Program-made: the position numbers and the translations under genes | Notes under the pieces: model-generated | What the model saw: only the letters and a program-made list of their open reading frames with translations | Database searches by the model: none | What the model was told of the DNA's origin: nothing | Assembly: GCA_047628385.1 (NCBI GenBank) | Contig: JBLHVH010000001.1 | Coordinates: forward strand, 9,514 to 73,513 | Reading direction: 5' to 3' | DNA: 64,000 bases | DNA from: PZPK01 sp047628385 | GTDB taxonomy: Bacteria > Pseudomonadota > Gammaproteobacteria > Pseudomonadales > Oleiphilaceae | Shown here: piece after piece, positions 55,308 to 63,962 of the stretch | Layout of the letters: each line of letters begins with the position of its first letter | Numbering within the stretch: position 1 is the first letter of the stretch

Positions 55308-57245
55308 CTACTTTTTCTCATCGTCTTTAACTTCTTCAAACTCAGCATCTACAATGTCGTCAGCACCGGCTTCTTGCGTTGCTTCAGTTTCTGCAGCGCC
55401 TTCTGCGCCTTCGGCACCGGCAGCCGCTTGCTCAGCATACATTTTCTGAGCTAAACCAGAAGATGCTTCCGTTAATGCTTGAGTTTTAGCTTCAATCGCT
55501 TCTTTATCATCACCTTTAAGCGCTTCTTCCAATTCAGAAATTGCAGCTTCAATCGCTGTTTTTTCTTCTTCAGTCGCTTTATCACCGGCTTCAGCTAATG
55601 TTTTCTTCGTGGCATGAACAATCGCATCACCTTGGTTACGAACGGTCACTAACTCTTCAAAGTTACGATCCGCCTCAGCATTCGCTTCAGCATCATTTAC
55701 CATTTTTTCTACTTCTTCATCAGACAAACCTGAAGAAGCTTTAATCACGATAGACTGCTCTTTACCTGTCGCTTTATCTTTAGCATGCACATTTAGAATA
55801 CCGTTTGCATCGATATCGAAGGTTACTTCGATTTGAGGCATTCCACGTGGTCCTGCAGGAATATCCGCTAGGTCAAAACGACCCAGTGATTTGTTTTGAG
55901 ATGCCTGCTTACGTTCACCCTGAACAACATGAATTGTTACAGCCGCTTGGTTATCTTCTGCTGTTGAGAATGTTTGAGACTTTTTACTTGGAATAGTTGT
56001 ATTCTTTTCGATCAATGCCGTCGCAACGCCACCCATTGTTTCGATACCAAGTGTTAATGGCGTTACATCAAGTAGTAAAACATCCGTTACATCACCCGCT
56101 AATACAGATGCCTGAATTGCCGCGCCCACTGCAACCGCTTCATCAGGGTTTACATCTTTACGTGGCTCTTGACCGAAAAACTCTTGTACTTTTTGCTGTA
56201 CTAGAGGCATACGTGACTGACCACCAACCAAAATAACATCGTCAATTTCAGAGGCATTCAGACCAGCATCATTCAAAGCCATCTTACAAGGTGCTAATGT
56301 ACGCTCAACCAACTCTTCAACTAATGACTCAAGCTTAGCACGCGTCATTTTAACGTTTAAGTGCTTAGGCCCTGTTTGATCAGCCGTAATATAAGGCAGA
56401 TTCACATCTGTCTGTTGTGCACTTGAAAGCTCAACTTTCGCTTTTTCAGCCGCTTCTTTCAAACGCTGCATTGCAAGTGGATCACCTTTAAGATCCATGC
56501 CTGAGTCTTTCTTAAACTGTTCCGCAAGATAGTCGATTAACGTCATATCGAAATCTTCACCACCAAGGAATGTATCACCATTGGTTGCTAATACTTCAAA
56601 TTGTTTTTCACCGTCAACATCTGCAATTTCAATAATTGAGATATCGAATGTACCACCACCCAAGTCATAAACCGCAATCGTTGAATCGCCTTTGCTCTTA
56701 TCTAAACCAAATGCTAATGCCGCAGCGGTAGGCTCATTGATAATACGCTTAACTTCTAAGCCGGCAATTTTACCGGCATCCTTAGTCGCTTGACGCTGTG
56801 AGTCATTAAAGTAAGCAGGAACCGTGATAACTGCTTCAGTAATACTTTCACCTAAATAGTCTTCGGCTGTTTTCTTCATCTTCTTAAGGATTTCAGCAGA
56901 AATCTGTGGTGGCGCTTTTTTGTCGCCTTTTATATCTATCCACGCATCACCGTTGTCCGCTTTAGCAATTGCATATGGCACCATGCTAATGTCTTTCTGA
57001 ACAACATCATCTTCAAAACGACGACCAATTAAACGCTTAATCGCAAACAAGGTATTTGTAGGATTCGTGACCGCTTGACGTTTAGCTGGCTGACCAACTA
57101 ATACTTCGTTGTCATCTGTGTAAGCAACAATTGAAGGCGTAGTACGATCGCCTTCCGCATTTTCAATCACTTTAGGCTTACCGTCGTCATATATTGCAAC
57201 ACACGAGTTTGTTGTACCTAAATCTATACCGATAATTTTGCTCAT
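55308..57245 (-). CDS. dnaK: Chaperone DnaK (Hsp70)
   Basis: The 645-residue Hsp70 has the phosphate loops IGIDLGTTNSCVAI and AVYDLGGGTFDISIIEI. A substrate-binding domain and an acidic C-terminus (DDIVDAEFEEVKDDEKK) follow. The start at the second of two adjacent ATGs (MSKIIGIDLG) is conserved. It is cotranscribed with grpE from the sigma-32 promoter at 58068-58095. Confidence 0.98.
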   Translation of the reverse strand: MSKIIGIDLGTTNSCVAIYDDGKPKVIENAEGDRTTPSIVAYTDDNEVLVGQPAKRQAVTNPTNTLFAIKRLIGRRFEDDVVQKDISMVPYAIAKADNGDAWIDIKGDKKAPPQISAEILKKMKKTAEDYLGESITEAVITVPAYFNDSQRQATKDAGKIAGLEVKRIINEPTAAALAFGLDKSKGDSTIAVYDLGGGTFDISIIEIADVDGEKQFEVLATNGDTFLGGEDFDMTLIDYLAEQFKKDSGMDLKGDPLAMQRLKEAAEKAKVELSSAQQTDVNLPYITADQTGPKHLNVKMTRAKLESLVEELVERTLAPCKMALNDAGLNASEIDDVILVGGQSRMPLVQQKVQEFFGQEPRKDVNPDEAVAVGAAIQASVLAGDVTDVLLLDVTPLTLGIETMGGVATALIEKNTTIPSKKSQTFSTAEDNQAAVTIHVVQGERKQASQNKSLGRFDLADIPAGPRGMPQIEVTFDIDANGILNVHAKDKATGKEQSIVIKASSGLSDEEVEKMVNDAEANAEADRNFEELVTVRNQGDAIVHATKKTLAEAGDKATEEEKTAIEAAISELEEALKGDDKEAIEAKTQALTEASSGLAQKMYAEQAAAGAEGAEGAAETEATQEAGADDIVDAEFEEVKDDEKK

Positions 57246-57371
57246 CATTCGCTCCCACGTTTAATCTAATTTACTTATTGACCCGTCATTTGTTTCAACT
57301 AATTTTGAACATCGACTAATCAAATTTATAATTTTTAACTTGTTTTATATTTAAGGCCGAAAATTTATTTT

Positions 57372-57992
57372 TCAAGCCTGCTCATCAACTTTTGACGCAC
57401 CTTTTGATACGACCACCATTGCTGGGCGAATTAATCGACCACTCAATGTATAGCCTTTTTGCATTGCCGCAATTACTGTATTTGGTTCCGCGTCAGGCGC
57501 TTCAACCATCGTCATTGCTTCATGAAGGGCTGGGTCAAAAGGATGGCCTACCGGATCAATTTGTTCCAGTTTGAATTTCTTAACACCCGAAAGAAACATC
57601 GATAAGGTCATCTCGACACCCTCTCTCAGGGTTGTCATTTCATTACCCGACGCGACTTCCGCTTCAACGGCTTTTTCCAAACCATCAACAATTGGCAAAA
57701 GTTCTTTCGCAAACTTTTCAAGCGCAAATTTGTGCGCCTTTTCAACATCTTGTTCAGCACGACGACGAATATTTTGCGCATCTGCTTGCGCCCGAATCGT
57801 CTGATCTTTTAAGCCTTCAATTTGCTGCGCTAACGCTTCGGCTTCGGCTTTCCAATCTTTCTGATCAACAGTTTCATCAACATCAGAAATCACTTCAGCT
57901 TCCAACACGCCCTCTTCTATATTCTGTTCCGCAGAATTAACACCATTTAGTTCTGCTTCGTCACCCTTCAACTTCTCATCTTCAACGCTCAC
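57372..57992 (-). CDS. grpE: Nucleotide exchange factor GrpE
   Basis: The protein has a long N-terminal coiled coil and the C-terminal beta domain (IDPVGHPFDPALHEAMTM, GYTLSGRLIRPAMVVVSKG). GrpE releases ADP from DnaK. The start is most likely the GTG at 57992 (MSVEDEKLKG), because GGAGG lies 5 nt before it. Longer in-frame starts at 58004 and 58028 would place that ribosome binding site inside the gene. Confidence 0.95.
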   Translation of the reverse strand: MSVEDEKLKGDEAELNGVNSAEQNIEEGVLEAEVISDVDETVDQKDWKAEAEALAQQIEGLKDQTIRAQADAQNIRRRAEQDVEKAHKFALEKFAKELLPIVDGLEKAVEAEVASGNEMTTLREGVEMTLSMFLSGVKKFKLEQIDPVGHPFDPALHEAMTMVEAPDAEPNTVIAAMQKGYTLSGRLIRPAMVVVSKGASKVDEQA

Positions 57993-58067
57993 GTGCGCCT
58001 CCATAAAATCACAAATATAATTTACCAATCACACGATTTGGCGTGTAATAAAATCTTGTTGCTGCTT

Positions 58068-58095
58068 ATATGGGGTTACTCAAAAAAACTTCAAG
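58068..58095 (-). promoter_or_regulatory. Sigma-32 heat-shock promoter of grpE-dnaK-dnaJ
   Basis: On the minus strand CTTGAAG (58089-58095), a 13-nt spacer and CCCCATAT (58068-58075) match the RpoH consensus and have the same spacing as the groES promoter. Confidence 0.88.
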
Positions 58096-58123
58096 CATTA
58101 AATAAAATTCTTACAACTTTACT

Positions 58124-58143
58124 TACTGTGTATAAATACAGTA
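58124..58143. promoter_or_regulatory. LexA (SOS) box upstream of recN
   Basis: TACTGTGTATAAATACAGTA differs from the E. coli LexA consensus in two inner positions and keeps both CTG/CAG arms. It lies 42-61 bp before the recN ATG, as expected for a tightly repressed SOS gene. Confidence 0.9.
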
Positions 58144-58184
58144 GAGTGATATTTAGTTATCATTTATAAGAGCTTAAATAAAAT

Positions 58185-59849
58185 ATGCTTAGCCAACTAA
58201 AAGTCACTAATTTCGCCATCGCAGACCATATTGAAGTGCTATTTGAACAAGGCATGACCGTTCTAAGCGGTGAAACTGGCGCAGGCAAGTCAATTATATT
58301 AGACGCTCTCGGGTTAGCTCTAGGTGACCGAGCAGACACCTCCATGGTAAGGCATGGCGAAAAAAAGGCCGAAATTTCAGCCTCCTTTGAATTAGAAAAA
58401 CACCCTAAGGCCGTCAAATGGCTACAAGATCACGACCTTGATGACGAATTACAATGCATTATTCGTCGTGTTATTACCGCAGAAGGCAGATCTCGCAGCT
58501 ATATCAACGGGCACCCTTGCCCCTTACAAAACCTCAAGTCGATTGGCGAGCTTTTAATTGATATTCATAGCCAGCACGAACACCAATCGTTACTCCAAAA
58601 AGAAAAGCATCGAATTATTCTAGACGACTTTGGAAAACTACAAACGCAATCCAAAAAAGTCATCAGCCTCTATAACGACTGGACTCACGTTGCGCAAAAA
58701 CTCGCTCAATTAGAAAGCAACCAAGACGAGTCAAATGCTCGAATACAACTCTTAACCTTCCAAGTCGATGAATTTGATAAGTTAAGCCTTCAAGAAAACG
58801 AAATCAAAAATCTCGAGCAAGAACAATCAAGCCTCGCCAATGCCGAGCTATTACTCGGCAAAGCACATGAAGCATTGAGCTTATGTTCTGATAGCGACAC
58901 GAATGCAACCACGATAATAAGTTCAGCGACACTCGCCTTACAAAATCTTCCAAGCAGCAACCAAGCACTCACCGAAGCCTTTACAATGCTGAGCGAAGCT
59001 CAAATTCAAATTGAAGAGGCGAGCAATAACTTACGGCATTTCACCGAATCTTTTGAGTTAGACCCTGAACGACTGCAATATATCGAAGAGCGATTAAGTG
59101 CAATTTACCAACTTGCCCGCAAGCATCGCTGCCAACCAGAAGAATTATTAAGCGTCTACCATAAACTCACTACTGAAATGGCCGCATTCAATAATGGTGA
59201 CCAGAACTTAGAACAACTAGAAAAAGACGTACAACAAACTAAACAGCAATTTATAGAGGCCGCCAAAAAACAACGTCACGTTAGAATAAAACACGCCTCA
59301 AAATTAGAAAAAAGCATTTGTGAGCAACTCGCGCTAATGGACATGAAGTCCGTCAAATTTAGTATCGAAATAAAACCGCTCGAAAATCTTAATTTTAATC
59401 AGCATGGCTTAGATAGTATTGAGTTTTTAGTGAGCACAAACCCAGGGCAACCCCCTAAAGCCATTAGTAAGGTGGCATCAGGCGGTGAGCTTTCGCGCAT
59501 CAGCTTAGCGATTCAAGTGATTATTGCTAAAAACTCAACCATCCCCACACTTGTGTTTGATGAAGTCGATGTCGGCATAGGCGGAGGCACCGCACAAATT
59601 GTTGGGCGACTATTAAAATCATTAGGCAAAAATGGACAAATAATCTGTGTCACACATTTACCTCAAGTTGCATCACAAGGTGATAACCACTTTTTTATTA
59701 GCAAGCGAACCGAAAAAGGTCAGGTAAAGTCATCAATAGACTTACTAGCACCAAAGCAAAGAACAGACGAAATTGCAAGAATGCTTGGCGGCGTGACGAT
59801 CACAACTCAAACTCTCGCACACGCCCAAGAAATGCTAGAAACCGTATAA
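58185..59849 (+). CDS. recN: DNA repair protein RecN
   Basis: The 554-residue SMC-like ATPase acts in double-strand break repair. Walker A is GETGAGKSIILDALGLALGD. Coiled coils fill residues about 150-380, then come the signature SGGELSRISLA and Walker B TLVFDEVDVGIGG. It is divergent from grpE and has a near-perfect LexA box. Its stop is 2 bp from the fur stop. Confidence 0.97.
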   Translation: MLSQLKVTNFAIADHIEVLFEQGMTVLSGETGAGKSIILDALGLALGDRADTSMVRHGEKKAEISASFELEKHPKAVKWLQDHDLDDELQCIIRRVITAEGRSRSYINGHPCPLQNLKSIGELLIDIHSQHEHQSLLQKEKHRIILDDFGKLQTQSKKVISLYNDWTHVAQKLAQLESNQDESNARIQLLTFQVDEFDKLSLQENEIKNLEQEQSSLANAELLLGKAHEALSLCSDSDTNATTIISSATLALQNLPSSNQALTEAFTMLSEAQIQIEEASNNLRHFTESFELDPERLQYIEERLSAIYQLARKHRCQPEELLSVYHKLTTEMAAFNNGDQNLEQLEKDVQQTKQQFIEAAKKQRHVRIKHASKLEKSICEQLALMDMKSVKFSIEIKPLENLNFNQHGLDSIEFLVSTNPGQPPKAISKVASGGELSRISLAIQVIIAKNSTIPTLVFDEVDVGIGGGTAQIVGRLLKSLGKNGQIICVTHLPQVASQGDNHFFISKRTEKGQVKSSIDLLAPKQRTDEIARMLGGVTITTQTLAHAQEMLETV

Positions 59850-59850
59850 G

Positions 59851-60258
59851 TTATTTTTTCAAAGGCCTAACGTAAAGCGTTAGGCTATGGTCAACTAATT
59901 CAAAACCATGCGCCGCAGCGATTTCTTTCTGCCTTTCTTCAATTATCTCATCAAAAAATTCAACAACCTTACCACTATCAACATCCACCATATGGTCATG
60001 ATGCTCGTCTTTTGCCAATTCAAATACAGCATGCCCACCTTCAAAATTGTGACGCAACACTAAACCTGCTGTTTCAAACTGGGTTAACACCCGATATACC
60101 GTCGCTAAACCTACATCATCACCGGTTTCAAGTAGTGATTTATATACATCTTCCGCACTCATATGCTGCTCTTCAGCATTTTCGAGCAACTTTAATACTT
60201 TAATTCTAGGCAGCGTAACTTTTAGGCCCGCTTTTTTTAAATCTATATTTTCTGACAT
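59851..60258 (-). CDS. fur: Ferric uptake regulator Fur
   Basis: The 135-residue regulator has a winged-helix DNA-binding domain (about 1-82; VTLPRIKVLKLL, GLATVYRVLTQF) and a dimerisation domain with the metal-site stretch DEHHDHMVD. The CxxC pair of E. coli Fur (CLDC) is replaced by VDVDS, so there is no structural zinc site of that kind. Fur-Fe(II) would repress the candidate sRNA at 7864-7974. The gene is convergent with recN and divergent from bamE, the Pseudomonas arrangement. Confidence 0.96.
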   Translation of the reverse strand: MSENIDLKKAGLKVTLPRIKVLKLLENAEEQHMSAEDVYKSLLETGDDVGLATVYRVLTQFETAGLVLRHNFEGGHAVFELAKDEHHDHMVDVDSGKVVEFFDEIIEERQKEIAAAHGFELVDHSLTLYVRPLKK

Positions 60259-60293
60259 AACTTATTTGTAATCCTATTAACAGCTCAAGCTCG

Positions 60294-60345
60294 ATTCAGG
60301 TATCATGCTCGCCTGTATTAAATTTAAATTCGCTTATACCTGAAT
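60294..60345. promoter_or_regulatory. Dyad in the fur-bamE divergent promoter region
   Basis: ATTCAGGTAT (60294-60303) and ATACCTGAAT (60336-60345) are exact inverted copies 32 bp apart. An AATTTAAATT palindrome lies between them. The 10-bp arms could bind one regulator on each side of the divergent promoters. They are not Fur-like. Confidence 0.45.
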
Positions 60346-60394
60346 ATTTATCCAAGTTGGCGATTCAAACAAAGATAGTGGAATTCATAAATAG

Positions 60395-60730
60395 ATGCAA
60401 AAGAACCTTATTTTTCTTACCTTTGCCTTCGTGTTGTTATTACAAGCCTGTTCATTTCCAGGCGTGTTTAAAATAAACGTGCAACAAGGCAATATTATTA
60501 CCCAAGATATGCTTGATACATTAAAGCCTGGCATGACCAAAAAACAGGTTTATTTTGTTTTAGGCAAACCCGTTATTGATAACGTATTCAACACCGATCT
60601 TGAAAATTATGTTTACACCTACCAAAGAGCTGGCGGTGAAATTCAACATCAAATCATCAAGATTCATTATAAAGCCGACATTTACCAAAGCCATGAAGGC
60701 ACACTTTTAGAAAATAACTTTGCCTATTAG
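60395..60730 (+). CDS. bamE: Outer membrane assembly lipoprotein BamE (SmpA/OmlA)
   Basis: The 111-residue lipoprotein has a signal peptide with lipobox LLLQAC. The mature part has the BamE pattern QGNIITQDMLDTLKPGMTKKQVYFVLGKP. It is a subunit of the BAM complex that inserts outer-membrane beta-barrels. It is divergent from fur and convergent with rnfH. Confidence 0.94.
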   Translation: MQKNLIFLTFAFVLLLQACSFPGVFKINVQQGNIITQDMLDTLKPGMTKKQVYFVLGKPVIDNVFNTDLENYVYTYQRAGGEIQHQIIKIHYKADIYQSHEGTLLENNFAY

Positions 60731-60736
60731 CAACAA

Positions 60737-61024
60737 TTATTTCTTAGCGGCTCGATTTAAACGAGCCTGCTTAGGATCGATTAATAGCGGCCGATAAATT
60801 TCAACTCGATCCCCGGCCCTTAAACTCTGGTCTTTAGGTTTCTTAACCGTTTTACCAAAAATCCCCATATCTGCCGAACCAAAATCGATCTCAGGATATA
60901 TTTTATCAATACCCGACTGCACAGCCGCATCAAATACCGAGGTACCCTCCGCCACGCTTATCTTAAGAATACTTTGCTTATCTGGCGCAGCGAATGCCAC
61001 TTCAGCCTCTATTTTATTACCCAT
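60737..61024 (-). CDS. rnfH: RnfH family protein (ubiquitin-like fold)
   Basis: The 95-residue protein matches UPF0125/RnfH: EVAFAAPDKQSILKISVAEG, MGIFGKTVKKP and DRVEIYRPLLIDPKQAR. Function is unclear. It overlaps the end of ratA by 8 bp; ratA-rnfH pairs are widespread next to smpB. Confidence 0.92.
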   Translation of the reverse strand: MGNKIEAEVAFAAPDKQSILKISVAEGTSVFDAAVQSGIDKIYPEIDFGSADMGIFGKTVKKPKDQSLRAGDRVEIYRPLLIDPKQARLNRAAKK

Positions 61025-61451
61025 AAACTTGATCAGCCCTTACACAAAAAGCATCAACCATTGAATTCGCCGCCTGATTAAAAATCGCACCGAACGCCAT
61101 CTTGGTAATGTTTCGTTTCATTTCAAATTCTAAATTCAATGCCACTTTACAAGCGTTATCTTGCAAAATGGTAAAATCCCACACGCCTTTAAGGTGACTA
61201 AATGGCCCTTCTACCAAGCTCATCAAAATTCGCCCATCGGCACTCAATTCATTTCTTGTGGTAAACGACTGCGTTATTCGCCCTTTACTCACCTCCAAAC
61301 TTGCCAGCATAAACCCCGCCTCCTTTTCAAGCACTAGGGCTTTAGAACACCAAGGCAAAAACTCAGGGTAAGAGGCAATATCATTTACTAAAGCGTGCAT
61401 ACGCTCACTTGAATGCATTACAAGTGCACTCCGATTAATACTTAAGGTCAT
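61017..61451 (-). CDS. ratA: RatA-like START-domain protein
   Basis: The 144-residue protein has the Coq10/START fold pattern: MHALVNDIASYPEFLPWCSKA, LVEGPFSHLKGVWDF and FGAIFNQAANSMVDAF. E. coli RatA was described as blocking 70S formation; relatives bind quinone-like lipids, so the role is debated. It forms an overlapping pair with rnfH and is divergent from smpB. Confidence 0.92.
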   Translation of the reverse strand: MTLSINRSALVMHSSERMHALVNDIASYPEFLPWCSKALVLEKEAGFMLASLEVSKGRITQSFTTRNELSADGRILMSLVEGPFSHLKGVWDFTILQDNACKVALNLEFEMKRNITKMAFGAIFNQAANSMVDAFCVRADQVYG

Positions 61452-61593
61452 TAAAAACCAGTTCCCTATTTACAAGACAAACCATTGTACTATTCACACA
61501 CGTTTTCTCATAGCCACAAAAAAGCCAAAGCACACGATAAAAACTTGGTGTAGAATAAAGCTATTATTTATAACTTTATGCAAATACTCAAAC

Positions 61594-62073
61594 ATGGCCA
61601 ATAAAAAACCTAAAGCACCGAGCAGCACGATCGCTAAAAACAAAAAAGCGCGTCACGACTACCACATTGAAGACAAGTTCGAAGCCGGACTTGTGCTCGC
61701 TGGCTGGGAAGTCAAAAGCTTGCGCGCAGGAAAAGTGCAACTGACAGAATCGTATATTTTTGCAAAAGGTGGTGAGATCTGGATATCAAACATGCATATT
61801 ACCCCTTTAACATCGGCCTGCACACATGTTATCGCCGACCCGCTTCGCATACGGAAGCTACTCTTAAACAAAAAAGAAATTGCAAAGATCAATGCAAAGC
61901 TATACCAAACAGGTCAAACCTGTGTCGCACTCGCCATGTACTGGAAAGACAACAAAATCAAACTAGAAATGGCGCTAGCAACCGGTAAAAAAGATTACGA
62001 CAAACGCGCCGCCGCCAAAGACCAAGATTGGAATCGCCAAAAACAACGAATTGTTCGTGATCACGTAAGATAG
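61594..62073 (+). CDS. smpB: SsrA-binding protein SmpB
   Basis: The 159-residue protein delivers tmRNA to stalled ribosomes. Signature parts are NKKARHDYHIEDKFEAGLVL, GWEVKSLRAGKVQL and the basic tail ending in QKQRIVRDHVR. Its RNA partner ssrA starts 54 bp downstream on the same strand. Confidence 0.97.
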   Translation: MANKKPKAPSSTIAKNKKARHDYHIEDKFEAGLVLAGWEVKSLRAGKVQLTESYIFAKGGEIWISNMHITPLTSACTHVIADPLRIRKLLLNKKEIAKINAKLYQTGQTCVALAMYWKDNKIKLEMALATGKKDYDKRAAAKDQDWNRQKQRIVRDHVR

Positions 62074-62127
62074 GCTTGTATTCCAAGCACTTGCCCCTAT
62101 ATACTTACCTAACATCTTATAGTTTTC

Positions 62128-62482
62128 GGGGACGCCCTGGCTTCGACGCCGGTGACGAAACCAAAGGTGCATGCCGAGTGTATAGTGGCACTCGTACTCC
62201 AATCGCTATAAAACTTTAGTTGCAAACGACGAAAGTTACTCTCTAGCAGCATAAACCCTGTTAGCTCTCCAGCCAAGGTGCTTGTACCGCGGTCAGTAGA
62301 GTCATTGATAATAAGCTAGCCTTTTTAATTGCTCTAATTAAAATCGCGAAAACTCCAAGAGATCGCCTTTTACACCCTGACCTTTGGGTCGTTTTAGGTT
62401 AAACCAATTAAAGGACCCTAAGCATGTAGAGCCGATGGCAGAGTGCTGGCGGACGCGGGTTCGATTCCCGCCGTCTCCACCA
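62128..62482 (+). ncRNA. ssrA: Transfer-messenger RNA (tmRNA)
   Basis: The 355-nt gene begins GGGGACGCCCTGGCTTCGAC and ends GTTCGATTCCCGCCGTCTCC plus ACCA, so the tRNA-like acceptor half (GGGGACG/CGTCTCC) is complete. The resume codon at 62222 opens a tag reading frame ANDESYSLAA followed by TAA. It works with SmpB. The 3' end is the attachment site of the island to the right. Confidence 0.97.
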
Positions 62483-62490
62483 TTTTAAGA

Positions 62491-62522
62491 ACCCTAACTG
62501 ATTGATTCAGTTAGGGTTTTTT
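62491..62522 (+). terminator. ssrA terminator
   Basis: ACCCTAACTGA and TCAGTTAGGGT form an 11-bp stem with a TTGAT loop. Six T follow. Confidence 0.9.
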
Positions 62523-62533
62523 CTTATCCGGCT

Positions 62534-63706
62534 TTAACATACGTTCATTACCCCCACTTTTCCCCCACTTTGGTTCACGAAGGCATCTAATTTAGTCGTC
62601 TCACTCGCCTTATCTGACTGTTCAATCCATGCAGAATAACGCGTCAAAGTCATCTGCGTATTCGAGTGCCCCATTTGCTTAGAAACCCACATGACGTTTG
62701 CTCCGGCCATTAGATTGAGGGTGCAGAACGTATGCCTTGTCTGATAGGAAACGCGGTGACGCACACCTAATTTCTTCAAGCAAACATTCCAAACCAGACG
62801 AATTGCTTTATTCGTGATGAATGGAGTATTCGTATTAGGGTTGATGAAAATTTCTTCCCCTCTTAAAAACGAATGGCTTTTCATTCGCTTTAAAGCAGCA
62901 AGCGCACGAGAATTTAATTCTACATCTCGCTCTTCATAGGTCTTAGTTCCTTTTAATACACCTTTAACCCTAGCTTTATCAACCCTGATACGACCTTTTA
63001 TCCAGTCGACATCCTTCCAACTTACTGCCAACATCTCAGACGTTCTGAGACCAGTAAAAAAAGCAAATTCAAAAAAGCTGTACAACACTTCATTCTCATT
63101 GCTCTTCACCCAACCCAAAATAAGCTCCGATTCGTCTAACGACAGTGGATCAGGTTTAGGCTTCTGAATCTTAGCAAATTTCAATTCCTTAGCTGGATTA
63201 TAATCAATCAATCGATCAGCCTTAGCGAACTTAAAAACACCTCGTAATGGAGAGATTACATTATTACGCGTTTTCATAGACCCCCATTCAACAGCAACCA
63301 ACACATTGACGAGATGTGAATATCGAATTTTATCTATCTTCATCGGCCCTAACGTCGTATAAAAATGCCGTTTAATGCAATTTTTATATTCGCTAATAGT
63401 CGACTCTGCAATAATTAAACTATTAAAGTAGCTTTCAGCTACTTCCCAAAAGGTCGGTATTTCAATCTCTTCTTGCTGTTCTTTCTTACTTGCATAGCGT
63501 GAATCAGGAAAATGCTCTTCAAACTCAAATATCCCTGCTCGAATATCAGCAATAATATTTTGCCTCATTTTCGCAGCTCTTCTGAGATTGGATGCAGTAG
63601 GCTTAACCTTCCACGTCTCTTCAAATCGTTTCCCTTGGTACTGAAAACGTATTGCGATTGAGCTATTCCTAATCCTTACGCCTTGTGGTAATTGGTTCGT
63701 ATCCAT
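62534..63706 (-). CDS. Tyrosine recombinase / phage-type integrase
   Basis: The 390-residue protein has an N-terminal arm-binding domain of the DUF3596 type (GVRIRNSSIAIRFQYQGKRFEETW), a SAM-like core-binding domain and a catalytic domain. Catalytic residues are seen as the Arg in FTGLRTSEM, the RHTF motif (SYQTRHTFCTL), the GHSN helix and the nucleophile in LTRYSAW. It should catalyse integration and excision at the ssrA 3' end. The start overlaps the excisionase-like frame by 31 bp. Confidence 0.93.
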   Translation of the reverse strand: MDTNQLPQGVRIRNSSIAIRFQYQGKRFEETWKVKPTASNLRRAAKMRQNIIADIRAGIFEFEEHFPDSRYASKKEQQEEIEIPTFWEVAESYFNSLIIAESTISEYKNCIKRHFYTTLGPMKIDKIRYSHLVNVLVAVEWGSMKTRNNVISPLRGVFKFAKADRLIDYNPAKELKFAKIQKPKPDPLSLDESELILGWVKSNENEVLYSFFEFAFFTGLRTSEMLAVSWKDVDWIKGRIRVDKARVKGVLKGTKTYEERDVELNSRALAALKRMKSHSFLRGEEIFINPNTNTPFITNKAIRLVWNVCLKKLGVRHRVSYQTRHTFCTLNLMAGANVMWVSKQMGHSNTQMTLTRYSAWIEQSDKASETTKLDAFVNQSGGKVGVMNVC

Positions 63707-63962
63707 TTTTCAAATTCCTTTCGGTCAAAATGGATTCGGCCATCGGGCGAACGATAATAGTGTAACCCTTCCGACATCACTTCGTCATATAATTTTTGTG
63801 CAAAGCGCCTTCAGAACATCCTGATTCCGCTGCGAGTTTTTTGAGAGAAAAAATAAAGCACTGCTTTATTTCGCGAATTAAGGTTTCGCACACTACATCT
63901 ACAATGTAAGTGTTATATTTGTCGAGCATATCAAGGAGGTGAGCCCTAGGGTGTTGGGACAT
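63676..63962 (-). pseudogene. Excisionase-like gene split into two frames
   Basis: Two frames together read like one small helix-turn-helix excisionase. The first (63777-63962) ends with SLKKLAAESGCSEGALHK, the recognition-helix half. The second (63676-63777) has MSEGLHYYRSPDGRIHFDR and EFEKWI, the wing half. The break falls at CACAAAAATT; one extra A there would join the two frames. The stop of the first and the ATG of the second overlap as TGATG, so coupled translation is also possible. The first 30 residues of the upstream frame look unrelated to the family, and the real start may be internal (for example a GTG near 63887). Confidence 0.6.
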
